The notes under the pieces were generated by a model. The model saw only the letters and a program-made list of their open reading frames with translations. It ran no database searches and was not told the DNA's origin. This document shows, one piece after another, positions 1 through 6,129 of a stretch of DNA of 8,528 nucleotides. The first letter of the stretch is position 1. Every line of letters begins with the position of its first letter. Source of the DNA: Chloroflexota bacterium (lineage in GTDB: Bacteria > Chloroflexota > Anaerolineae > Anaerolineales > Villigracilaceae); the NCBI GenBank assembly GCA_021823555.1, contig JAKANW010000089.1, positions 1 through 8,528 of the forward strand. Direction: 5' to 3'. Both the position numbers and the translations under genes were made by a program.

Positions 1-901
1 CTCGATCTACAATGTAAAAACGCCTCGTTCCAGAACCGTCACTGGCTGGAGCGTAAGCCAATCCGGCTGGGGCTTTTGCATTATTCGCGGAAACGTTGAT
101 GGTCTGGAGCAGGGTGCCGGTAATGGTTGTCTCGATGATCACACGATTGGATGAGCTGCTGAGCACAAACAGTGTGCCGCTATCGGGGTTGAACTCAACA
201 CTTTCCGGATCAACCACACCATAAGTTGCTACATCGAAGTGAGCTATCAGGCTGCCTGCAAGTGTGAACCGGTAGATTTCATTATTCGTTCCATCCACAA
301 GAAATAATTGGTTGTGCCATGTGTCATAAGTGATTCCCTCCGGATCGCCAATCCCCAGAGCCAGGGTATCGAAGCTTGTCCAGGTATCATCGGCGCTGCC
401 ATACTGTCCATCTATCCCCGGATTCAAGTCATAGACTTTGTAATCGTTATCATCGGAAAAGAAGAAATGTCCATTGGTCGGATTCCAGGCTGCCCCTGTG
501 GGTTCGTCTGTCATGGGAACCACCGTAGGTGCGACCGGAGAAATATTGGCAGTGCGAACAACACCGCCGCTCAGGGTCATTTCCCAAAGGTTCGCACCGG
601 CAAAATGGGTGATGCCGTTCACTTTTTCTTCGACTTCCCCATCCGAGATTAGCAGCGTGTTGCTCAAGGGTAGATAGGTCAGCCCGGAAGGGTCAGGGCT
701 GGGCGGCGAGATCGCCGCTAAGTTGGTAGTCCGTATCAAAGAAGATTGGACCGAACTCGCCGCAGCAGCCATGCCTACGGGCTCAGTCAGAGAAAACTCC
801 AGGATTTGACCGGAGCTCTGGACAGCGCCAGCCAGTCGCAGGCTGGCGCTGTCCGCCTTGGGACGAGTTGCTCCCTCCGCCTTTCCCGGCCGCCCCGCCA
901 C
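1..901 (-). CDS. Beta-propeller (NHL-like) protein, 3' part, frameshifted and cut by the window edge
   Basis: This is the downstream part of the secreted beta-propeller gene whose 5' part lies at 783-1805. I read it by translating the reverse complement: the frame is open from about 919 to position 1, and no stop is met before the edge. Blade-like strands recur, such as HFFFSDDNDYKVYDL, QLFLVDGTNNEIYRF, TLFVLSSSSNRVI and RRFYIVDRG. Each has the hydrophobic core, Asp/Asn turn and following G typical of NHL/YncE-like propellers. The segment SGQILEFSLTEP (about 810-775) continues the pattern of the upstream part. The frame is offset by one base from that part, so the two make a single protein only if one base is added or lost around 834-900. 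A GTG at 901 or an ATG at 772 could start a separate product, but neither has a signal peptide, so I read this as the tail of a broken or mis-sequenced gene. The ligand or substrate is unknown. Confidence 0.7.
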   Translation of the reverse strand, partial: MAGRPGKAEGATRPKADSASLRLAGAVQSSGQILEFSLTEPVGMAAAASSVQSSLIRTTNLAAISPPSPDPSGLTYLPLSNTLLISDGEVEEKVNGITHFAGANLWEMTLSGGVVRTANISPVAPTVVPMTDEPTGAAWNPTNGHFFFSDDNDYKVYDLNPGIDGQYGSADDTWTSFDTLALGIGDPEGITYDTWHNQLFLVDGTNNEIYRFTLAGSLIAHFDVATYGVVDPESVEFNPDSGTLFVLSSSSNRVIIETTITGTLLQTINVSANNAKAPAGLAYAPASDGSGTRRFYIVDR

Positions 902-1805
902 TGCCAGCCAGATACAAACTCACCTGCAGGGGATCGTCCGTCTGGTCACCGCTGGATGCAAAGATCATTCCCTGGGGGCTGCCTATCTGGAATTGAGACA
1001 AGTCGCGGTTTGACAATACCATGCCGGTCTGGCTCAGCTCATACAACTCTTGCTCAGCCGCGTTTACGAGATAGAGATGGCTTGTTGTGGGGTCTAAAGC
1101 GAGACCGCGGGGAGCGACCAAACCAGTGGACTGTAAATTCACTTCGGAAATCACCGCCCTGTCGAAGTTTCCGGTCAGTCCCGGTTCGACGCGAACGATC
1201 CGGGGCCCAACGGCATCCAGAATAAACAAGGATCCACTCGCCGGGTCAACGGTCATGCCTTGCGGGTTCTGCAGGCCAAAGCGCCTAGCATCGTAACGGA
1301 TTAACGTCTTTGGATCCAGATTGCCATCTGATCCTTCACGTACCTCCAGCAATTGATTTTCCGGGAATTGCAAAATGAGCAAGCGGCCGATCTTATTGTC
1401 GAACGCTGTGTTGATTGGATCCTTAATCTGCGCCGCGATCCGGGTGGAACCAGCCCGACGCGCAAAGAGCGTCAGTTTAATGATGTCGGTAGCGGCTGGC
1501 GGGGATTCCACTGGTACCAGTCCATCTATGGCGTAAAAGGCAGTCGCCCTCGATGAGAAAACCAGACCGGTCGGGTATTGAAGTCCGGTTTTTTCGCTTT
1601 CCATGGCCCGCACCTGCCTGATGAACGCCGAGCCACCTTGAGCAAGACCGGCTGATATCCATGTCAATGAAAGGCTGAGGGCCAAACCCACAGATAGGAT
1701 CGATGGCGTGAAAAGCAAATGATTGATGATCCACTCAAAGCGTGTACTTTTGACCGTCTTGAAATCAGATCTGATAAGTAGCAGCTTTCGATTTTTTGTG
1801 CTCAC
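783..1805 (-). CDS. Secreted beta-propeller (NHL-like) protein, 5' part, frameshifted
   Basis: This is the N-terminal part of an exported repeat protein. I prefer the GTG at 1805 because AAGGA lies 7 nt upstream; a TTG at 1862 would add 19 residues with no better signal. From the GTG, residues 1-29 are Lys/Arg-rich, residues 30-50 form a hydrophobic core (HLLFTPSILSVGLALSLSL) and a likely cleavage site follows GLA at residue 55, so it is probably secreted. The mature part has propeller strands such as QYPTGLVFSS, GSLFILDAVGPRIVRV and HLYLVNAAEQELYEL, each preceded by a 'P-x-G' turn (NPQGMTVD, APRGLALD, SPQGMIFA). After a Gly/Ser-rich stretch the frame ends at a stop at 783-785, while similar coding sequence continues in another frame to the window edge. 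The gene therefore looks frameshifted within about 834-900. No enzyme active-site motif is visible; the propeller may be a binding or scaffold domain. Confidence 0.72.
   Translation of the reverse strand: MSTKNRKLLLIRSDFKTVKSTRFEWIINHLLFTPSILSVGLALSLSLTWISAGLAQGGSAFIRQVRAMESEKTGLQYPTGLVFSSRATAFYAIDGLVPVESPPAATDIIKLTLFARRAGSTRIAAQIKDPINTAFDNKIGRLLILQFPENQLLEVREGSDGNLDPKTLIRYDARRFGLQNPQGMTVDPASGSLFILDAVGPRIVRVEPGLTGNFDRAVISEVNLQSTGLVAPRGLALDPTTSHLYLVNAAEQELYELSQTGMVLSNRDLSQFQIGSPQGMIFASSGDQTDDPLQVSLYLAGSGGAAGKGGGSNSSQGGQRQPATGWRCPELRSNPGVFSD
820..854. repeat. Perfect 14-bp inverted repeat with 7-nt loop
   Basis: The arms are 820-833 (GGACAGCGCCAGCC) and 841-854 (GGCTGGCGCTGTCC), with the loop AGTCGCA at 834-840. 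The match is complete over 14 bp and GC-rich, so a stable hairpin is possible in DNA and in either transcript. It lies inside coding sequence, at the point where the beta-propeller frame changes. Confidence 0.9.
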
Positions 1806-1938
1806 CTTATTATCCTTGAACCAGTCCGAACTTACATCGTTCACCCAGGACCAAGGCGGCAATCCCGTTCAAGATAATACAGATAAAAGCCTGTCCACCC
1901 TTGATTGTACAACCCCTCATTGTTCATTCTACATCTTC

Positions 1939-1956
1939 TGTTACTTAATAGTAACA
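1939..1956. promoter_or_regulatory. Palindromic candidate operator
   Basis: TGTTACT at 1939-1945 and AGTAACA at 1950-1956 are perfect inverted 7-bp arms around a 4-bp centre (TAAT). The size and symmetry fit a dimeric regulator site. It lies about 135-150 bp upstream of the chosen start of the beta-propeller gene. No regulator can be assigned, and an AT-rich palindrome of this length can occur by chance. Confidence 0.3.
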
Positions 1957-2005
1957 AACTCACGGGGGTATCTTAATTCCGGGGCCGGGATACAAAAAAC
2001 TTCAC

Positions 2006-2033
2006 CGCAGAGACCGCAAAACTCGCAGAGAAA
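2006..2033. repeat. Three tandem 9-bp units of CGCAGAG type
   Basis: Units begin at 2006, 2015 and 2024: CGCAGAGAC, CGCAAAACT and CGCAGAGAA. The first and third share CGCAGAGA and the middle one has diverged. Similar CGCAGAG-rich stretches are, from memory, common in intergenic DNA of environmental bacteria including Chloroflexota. No function can be read from this copy. Confidence 0.45.
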
Positions 2034-2098
2034 GTCATAATACTATACTTGGGGGTAGAGATACACACAATCAGGGACGAAAGGCCAATTTTGTATGG

Positions 2099-2788
2099 TT
2101 ATTTGATTTCCTGATCGCCAAACCGGTATCCAAAGCCCCGGTCATTATGAATATAGCGAGGATCTTCAGGATTAGGCTCAATTTTCTGGCGTAAATGCCA
2201 GACATAGCGGCGAACGAATCCAATTTCGTTGGCGTATTGCGGACCCCAGACTTCGCGCACCAAATCTTCAGCCGAGATAACTTCACCGGGATGGCGCATG
2301 AGAGCCACCAATAGCTTGAATTCGGTGGGGGTCAAAGCCAGCGGTTGGTCGTCGCGCCAGACGCGTTTGAGTCGAACATCCACTTCCAATCCATCGGAGG
2401 AAAGTTTGGTCTCCGCGGCATTATCCTGTACGGAGCGGCCTAACACGGCATGTATTCGCGCGGATAGTTGCGCAAAAGAAAATGGCTTGGTGACATAATC
2501 ATCCGCGCCCAACGAGAAGCCCTGCAAAATATCGGCTTCATCGCCGCGTGCGGTGAGCATGATAACCGGCAGGTTGCTGATCTCGCGGATGCGCTTGAGA
2601 GTCTCCCGGCCATCTTTCTCAGGCATAGTCACATCCAGCAGGATAATATCGGGCTGACGTTCATACATGGCGCGCAAGCCAAGCTTCCCGTTTCCTGCTG
2701 AGCGGACACTATAACCCTGACCGGATAAATAGTCGCTCAATAGCTGGGTCAGACCTTTATCATCATCAATGATCAATAGGTTGGTCAT
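2099..2788 (-). CDS. OmpR/PhoB-family response regulator
   Basis: A 229-residue DNA-binding response regulator, the normal length for this family. The receiver domain (about 1-118) has the acidic cluster D8-D9-D10, phospho-acceptor D52 (ILLDVTMP), T79 (MLTA) and K101 (VTKPF), so it should be fully phosphorylatable. The C-terminal winged-helix domain (about 130-226) has the family signatures LTPTEFKLL (152-160), EDLVREVWG (174-182), the recognition-helix stretch VRRYVWHLRQKIE (192-204) and the wing DRGFGYRF (216-223). The ATG at 2788 overlaps the stop of the upstream kinase gene (ATGA, 2785-2788), so the two are probably translationally coupled and work as a pair. Its likely target is the divergent control region at 3871-4036, which has a tandem direct repeat of the sort OmpR/PhoB proteins bind. 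The signal and orthologue name cannot be fixed; KdpE or PhoB labels would be guesses. Confidence 0.95.
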   Translation of the reverse strand: MTNLLIIDDDKGLTQLLSDYLSGQGYSVRSAGNGKLGLRAMYERQPDIILLDVTMPEKDGRETLKRIREISNLPVIMLTARGDEADILQGFSLGADDYVTKPFSFAQLSARIHAVLGRSVQDNAAETKLSSDGLEVDVRLKRVWRDDQPLALTPTEFKLLVALMRHPGEVISAEDLVREVWGPQYANEIGFVRRYVWHLRQKIEPNPEDPRYIHNDRGFGYRFGDQEIK

Positions 2789-3870
2789 TCCAAATCATCC
2801 TCAGGAGTTTGGGCAATGGGCATCAGAATAAAAAACTCACTGCCTGATGCAACTCTGTCACTTTCCCAAATTGGAGAGACAAATCCTATGTTGCCATTTT
2901 GCGCTTCGATCAGTTTTCGTCCCAGATACAATCCCAGGCCCCATCCAGGCGGGGAACTCTCTGCGCTTTGGAGACGGCTAAAGCGGCTGAAAAGGCGTTC
3001 GCCCACGTCAGTGGAAATTCCAGGCCCGTAGTCTTTGACACTGATGCGGATCTTGTCATCGTCCAACCCGGCGCAAAGGTGAATGGGTTTATCGGCCGGG
3101 GAATATTTGTCAGCGTTGGAAATCAAATTTCGAATCACCTGTTCGAGATAAGTTTCGTCGCCCCATATCGGCGGCAGGCCGGGCGTGATGTTCCACTCCA
3201 CTTTACGTTGACCCGACGCCAGGACAATCGCCGCGGCTTGTTTCATTAAAGGCAGCACGGCCACAGGTCCGAATGTGATGGCGAGTTTTCCTGCGTCCAA
3301 ACGGGAAACATCCAAAATGGTCTGAACGAAATTCGTCAGCCGCGTGCTTTCATCCGTCATGATCTCCAAAATCGCGCGCGAACGTGGCAGAAGATTTTCG
3401 CTGGATTGCAGTGCCAGTTCGAGGCCGCCGTTCAAAGCGGTCAATGGGGCGCGCAGTTCGTGGCTGACCAGCGAAACGAAGTCGGATTTCATTTCATCGA
3501 GCGCACGTAATTCCGTGTTGGCGCGATCAAGCTCGGCGTTGCGTTGTTCCAACGCGGCGGTGCGCTCGTTGACTTTGCTTTCCAAGTCGCGGTTGAGCGC
3601 CAGGATTTCTGCATTGGCTTGTTTCTGGGCGTTCATCAAACCGTGCATCCAGACCAGGATGCCGCGGATGATGATCGGCCCCATGAAACCAAAGATGATC
3701 ATCTCGCCGATAAAGTAGGGGTCGTCCATTTCATCCTTGTGCTCGACCAGCTCAAAGATGATGGCCGTGACTGCCAGAAAAATCGGAAGCGCCCATTCAA
3801 GGACATCCAGGTCGAGCAGCCAGTCCCAAGTGTTCTTCAGGCGTTTCCTAAGTAGAGCGATTAAATTCAT
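2785..3870 (-). CDS. Membrane sensor histidine kinase with minimal sensor loop
   Basis: A 361-residue kinase. Two hydrophobic helices (about 27-42 and 55-76) enclose an external loop of only about 12 residues, so there is no folded extracytoplasmic sensor domain. A charged heptad-rich helix (about 82-128, LESKVNERTAALEQRNAELDR region) links to the HisKA domain with phospho-acceptor H137 in SHELRAP. The HATPase domain has the N-box NLISNADKYS (248-257), the G1 box DYGPG (280-284), the F-box FSRFSRL (294-300) and the G2 box GWGLGLYLGRKL (309-320). The ATG at 3870 has AGGA 7 nt upstream. Its stop overlaps the response regulator start, so the pair is one operon. It is the likely partner of that regulator and, by position, controls the divergent cytochrome/molybdopterin operon. 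What it senses is unknown; the short loop suggests a signal within or at the membrane, or relayed by another protein. Confidence 0.95.
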   Translation of the reverse strand: MNLIALLRKRLKNTWDWLLDLDVLEWALPIFLAVTAIIFELVEHKDEMDDPYFIGEMIIFGFMGPIIIRGILVWMHGLMNAQKQANAEILALNRDLESKVNERTAALEQRNAELDRANTELRALDEMKSDFVSLVSHELRAPLTALNGGLELALQSSENLLPRSRAILEIMTDESTRLTNFVQTILDVSRLDAGKLAITFGPVAVLPLMKQAAAIVLASGQRKVEWNITPGLPPIWGDETYLEQVIRNLISNADKYSPADKPIHLCAGLDDDKIRISVKDYGPGISTDVGERLFSRFSRLQSAESSPPGWGLGLYLGRKLIEAQNGNIGFVSPIWESDRVASGSEFFILMPIAQTPEDDLE

Positions 3871-3887
3871 TTTCTTTTCCTGATTAG

Positions 3888-3917
3888 ATTATATCCACTT
3901 CGCCGCACCCGCGCCAA
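3888..3917 (-). promoter_or_regulatory. Sigma70-type promoter for the kinase/regulator operon
   Basis: On the minus strand a perfect -10 TATAAT (3893-3888) follows an 18-bp spacer from TTGGCG (3917-3912), which matches four of six -35 consensus bases. Transcription would start near 3881, leaving a leader of only about 10 nt that consists mainly of the ribosome-binding site (AGGA, 3881-3878). Confidence 0.5.
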
Positions 3918-3929
3918 ATGAGGACGCAA

Positions 3930-3948
3930 TTGCGACATTTTGCGACAT
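3930..3948. promoter_or_regulatory. Tandem TTGCGACAT direct repeat, candidate response-regulator site
   Basis: Two exact copies of TTGCGACAT begin at 3930 and 3940, one helical turn apart. OmpR/PhoB-family regulators characteristically bind head-to-tail half-sites at 10-11-bp spacing. The site lies between the divergent kinase/regulator and cytochrome operons, just upstream of the kinase promoter and overlapping the possible -35 of the cytochrome promoter. That position would let one site act on both. A short perfect palindrome CGCAATTGCG (3925-3934) overlaps the first copy. Binding by the neighbouring regulator is inferred. Confidence 0.5.
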
Positions 3949-3958
3949 CCTTTATACG
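3930..3958 (+). promoter_or_regulatory. Possible weak promoter for the cytochrome/molybdopterin operon
   Basis: TTGCGA (3930-3935) and TATACG (3953-3958) are separated by 17 bp; each matches four of six consensus bases. The -35-like box lies inside the first TTGCGACAT copy. A weak core promoter overlapping a regulator site would fit a regulated operon. Alternative pairs exist, such as TTGCGA at 3940 with TAATGT at 3964, so the start site is uncertain. The leader to the lipoprotein start would be about 70 nt. Confidence 0.3.
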
Positions 3959-4036
3959 GGCCCTAATGTTATTTTAAGACCACAAAACAACGCAAGCGAT
4001 TCCATGGAAAGATGGTCTCGCGAGGAGAATGAAATA

Positions 4037-5482
4037 ATGAAAAGAATGCTCATCCTGCTTGGCGTACTGCTCGTGGCCGGGGCGATCCTGGCGGCATGTG
4101 GGAGTCAAACCACTGCGACGACCGCGCCCGCAGCCACCACCGCCCCAACCGTCGCGGCGACCGAGGCGCCGACTGCCGCTCCAGAGTTGACCGGCGATTC
4201 GATCCGCGGCGGGAAGTTATATGACATCTGGTTCGAGGAACTTGGCGTGGACGCGCCGAAGGACGTCAACCCGTTGTGGGCTGCTTCCACTTCTGCAGGC
4301 GAAACCACCGCCGAAGATTCCTACAGATGCGCGGTCTGCCATGGCTTCGATTTCAAAGGCGATCAGGGCTTCCCCGGCATTGAGGCATCTGCGGGCAAGG
4401 ACCCGAACGTGATCCTGGCTGTGCTCAAAGGCTCCACCGATCCCAAGCATGATTTCTCTCAATATCTTGATGACCAGGCGCTGACCGACCTGGCGCTCTT
4501 CATCAGCAAGGAACAGATTGATGTTACGGCCATTGTGGCGGATGGCAAACCAGTGAACGGCAACCCCGATAATGGCAAGAAACTCTTCAACGATAACTGC
4601 GTGGAATGTCACGGGCCTCAGGCTCTTGCAATCAATTTCCAAACCGATGCAGAGCCTGAATATCCAGCAACCATCGCCAACGAATCACCTGTTGAGTTGC
4701 TGACCAAGTTACGCTTCGGCCAGCCCGGCATCGAGAAGATGCCATCCGGAATTGACAACAGTTGGACAAACCAGGATTATGCCGATGTAATTGCCTACCT
4801 TCAAACCCTGCCGACCTCGAGCCAGGTCACTGAAGGCGGGCGCATTTACGATGATTGGATGGCGGCGACAGGCGCCAATGCTCCCGATGGCAACCAAGCG
4901 CTTTGGGCGACACAATCCACCAGCCAACTCAGCGGCGCGGACACTTACACCTGCGCAGTCTGTCACGGTTTCGATTACAAAGGCAAAGATGGCGTGAATG
5001 CTCCTGGCACGGAGAATTACACCGGTTTCCCCGGCGTCCTGGATGCCAAGAACAAATCGGCTGATGACTTGAAAGCCATTTTGACCGGCAAGAAAGATCC
5101 CAAGCACGATTTCTCAGCGTACCTTACCAACCCGGAACTGGATGCATTGATCGCCTTCCTGCAAAACGGTGTTAGCGACCGCTCCGCTTATTTCAACGCG
5201 GATGGAAGTGTGAAGGGCGATCCCGCGCACGGCAAGACCGAATTCAATTCTGTCTGCCAGATCTGTCACGGCGCGGACGGCAAGTCCATCAACTTTGCCG
5301 AAGAAGGATCAACGGAAGGCGAATATGTCGGCACGATTGCCGTCAATGAGCCGCAAACCATGTTCCATGTCGGCACCGTCGGTGAACCAGGTGCGCACAT
5401 GCCCGCCGGTATGAACCTCGGCTGGTCGCAACAGGATATCGCGGATCTCATCGCTTATCTTCAAACGCTTCCGACCAAATAA
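4037..5482 (+). CDS. Tetraheme cytochrome c lipoprotein built from a duplicated diheme module
   Basis: A 481-residue electron-carrier lipoprotein. I chose the ATG at 4037 because GAGGAG lies 9 nt upstream and a lipoprotein signal peptide follows at once; an in-frame ATG at 4004 would put 11 charged residues in front of it. The lipobox LAAC gives lipidated C21, then a Thr/Ala/Pro-rich spacer (22-50). Four CxxCH heme sites are seen: C98-C101-H102, C188-C191-H192, C306-C309-H310 and C407-C410-H411. Residues about 55-260 and 265-481 are tandem copies: GGKLYD/GGRIYD at the start, CAVCHGFD and DPKHDFS in the middle, IAYLQTLPT at the end. Hemes 2 and 4 have Met ligand candidates (KMPSG M235, HMPAG M455). 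Hemes 1 and 3 have a conserved His instead (H138, H357). It should sit on the outer face of the cytoplasmic membrane and exchange electrons with the diheme cytochrome or molybdopterin protein encoded next. The exact partner is unknown. Confidence 0.93.
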   Translation: MKRMLILLGVLLVAGAILAACGSQTTATTAPAATTAPTVAATEAPTAAPELTGDSIRGGKLYDIWFEELGVDAPKDVNPLWAASTSAGETTAEDSYRCAVCHGFDFKGDQGFPGIEASAGKDPNVILAVLKGSTDPKHDFSQYLDDQALTDLALFISKEQIDVTAIVADGKPVNGNPDNGKKLFNDNCVECHGPQALAINFQTDAEPEYPATIANESPVELLTKLRFGQPGIEKMPSGIDNSWTNQDYADVIAYLQTLPTSSQVTEGGRIYDDWMAATGANAPDGNQALWATQSTSQLSGADTYTCAVCHGFDYKGKDGVNAPGTENYTGFPGVLDAKNKSADDLKAILTGKKDPKHDFSAYLTNPELDALIAFLQNGVSDRSAYFNADGSVKGDPAHGKTEFNSVCQICHGADGKSINFAEEGSTEGEYVGTIAVNEPQTMFHVGTVGEPGAHMPAGMNLGWSQQDIADLIAYLQTLPTK

Positions 5483-5496
5483 CCAATTGCTCTCTG

Positions 5497-5529
5497 TTCA
5501 AGGGGAGAAGATTTCCTTCTCCCCTTGAA
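5497..5529 (+). terminator. Perfect 14-bp stem-loop between cytochrome genes, possible attenuator
   Basis: Arms 5497-5510 (TTCAAGGGGAGAAG) and 5516-5529 (CTTCTCCCCTTGAA) pair completely around a 5-nt loop (ATTTC). It lies 14 nt after the lipoprotein stop and 6 nt before the next ribosome-binding site (TAAGG, 5536-5540). The sequence after the stem is AATTACTT, not a U-tract, so this is not a standard intrinsic terminator. It may be a partial terminator, an mRNA 3'-end stabiliser that raises the lipoprotein above the downstream genes, or an intergenic repeat unit. Confidence 0.55.
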
Positions 5530-5546
5530 ATTACTTAAGGTCCAAC

Positions 5547-6128
5547 ATGGAACCATCTTCGACTCGAATTTCCAAGATTGCACTGGTTGTCGTTATCGTC
5601 ATCGGCATTTTTTTGTTTTTCACGGTCTGGGGTTCCACCCCCGGCCACGCATTACCGGAATACGCGCAGCGCACCGGCGAGCCTTGCGCCACCTGTCACG
5701 TCAGCCCGGGCGGCGGTGGGCCGCGCACATTGCAGGGATTGCTGTGGGCTGCGAAAGGCAAGCCAGACAAAGTGCCTGAATTGCCAAATGTACTTGTTGC
5801 TCCCGGTGTAAACGACGGCTCAGAGTTGTTCGAAATTGCCTGCTCTGCCTGTCACGGCAAACAAGGCGAAGGCCTGTTCGGCGTGGCGCTGATCAATTCG
5901 GGATTGCCTGACAACAAAATTCGTTCGCAGATTTTGAACGGCCGCGTCCGCAGTGGAATGCCATCTTTCAAAGGCAAGTTCACGAATGATCAGTTGGATG
6001 CACTGGTCACGTACGTGGCCGGACTTGCCAGCGGGCAGGCAACGCCACCTCCCGACGAATTTCCGCTTCAACCCGGACACTTGAGCTGTTCATCCAATTC
6101 TGACAATTCTTCCTGCGGAGGCAATTGA
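5547..6128 (+). CDS. Membrane-anchored diheme cytochrome c
   Basis: A 193-residue cytochrome. The ATG at 5547 has TAAGG 6 nt upstream. Residues about 10-28 are one hydrophobic helix (KIALVVVIVIGIFLFF region) with no lipobox, so it is an uncleaved anchor or signal peptide, with the rest outside. The first heme site is C47-C50-H51 in EYAQRTGEPCATCHVSPGG, a 'Y-x-x-x-T-G-x-x-C-x-x-C-H' pattern. The second is C99-C102-H103 in a class I cytochrome c fold, with Met ligand M138 (SGMPSF) and a closing helix near 147-160. Apart from the start codon, M138 is the only Met, so heme 1 must use another ligand (H34 or H178 are the free His) or be five-coordinate. The C-terminal tail (about 165-193) is Pro-rich and then Ser/Asn-rich with two Cys. 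The stop is 1 nt before the molybdopterin gene, so this is its probable electron partner and membrane tether. Confidence 0.9.
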   Translation: MEPSSTRISKIALVVVIVIGIFLFFTVWGSTPGHALPEYAQRTGEPCATCHVSPGGGGPRTLQGLLWAAKGKPDKVPELPNVLVAPGVNDGSELFEIACSACHGKQGEGLFGVALINSGLPDNKIRSQILNGRVRSGMPSFKGKFTNDQLDALVTYVAGLASGQATPPPDEFPLQPGHLSCSSNSDNSSCGGN

Positions 6129-6129
6129 G

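Larger units (their letters stand above)
1806..2098. other. Intergenic region between beta-propeller and response regulator genes
   Basis: About 290 bp with no convincing gene. On the minus strand it must hold the promoter of the beta-propeller gene; a TATTAT (1879-1874) resembles a -10 box, but I found no good -35 partner. It also contains a short palindrome (1939-1956) and a 9-bp-period repeat (2006-2033), listed separately. I see no clear intrinsic terminator after the response regulator: a T-run exists on the minus strand near 2001-1994, but no good stem precedes it. No tRNA or other RNA fold is recognisable. Confidence 0.55.

Noticed and set aside
834..900. Programmed -1 ribosomal frameshift with the hairpin as stimulator
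   Set aside because: The downstream frame needs +1 (or -2) relative to the upstream frame, not -1, and I see no convincing slippery heptamer at the right distance from the stem.
308..1225. Plus-strand open frames over the beta-propeller region
   Set aside because: The minus strand carries clear propeller repeats across the whole stretch; the plus-strand translations are compositionally odd and lack motifs.
1994..2033. Intrinsic terminator after the response regulator on the minus strand
   Set aside because: A T-run is present, but the preceding CTCTGCG units are direct repeats and do not form a stable stem.
2099..3870. Naming the two-component pair as a known system such as PhoRB or KdpDE
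   Set aside because: Only family-level motifs are visible; the kinase lacks the diagnostic sensor domains and the neighbours are not phosphate or potassium transport genes.
4004..4036. Upstream ATG (4004) as start of the tetraheme lipoprotein
   Set aside because: It would place a charged 11-residue segment before the lipoprotein signal peptide, whereas the ATG at 4037 has GAGGAG at good spacing and starts directly with a canonical signal.
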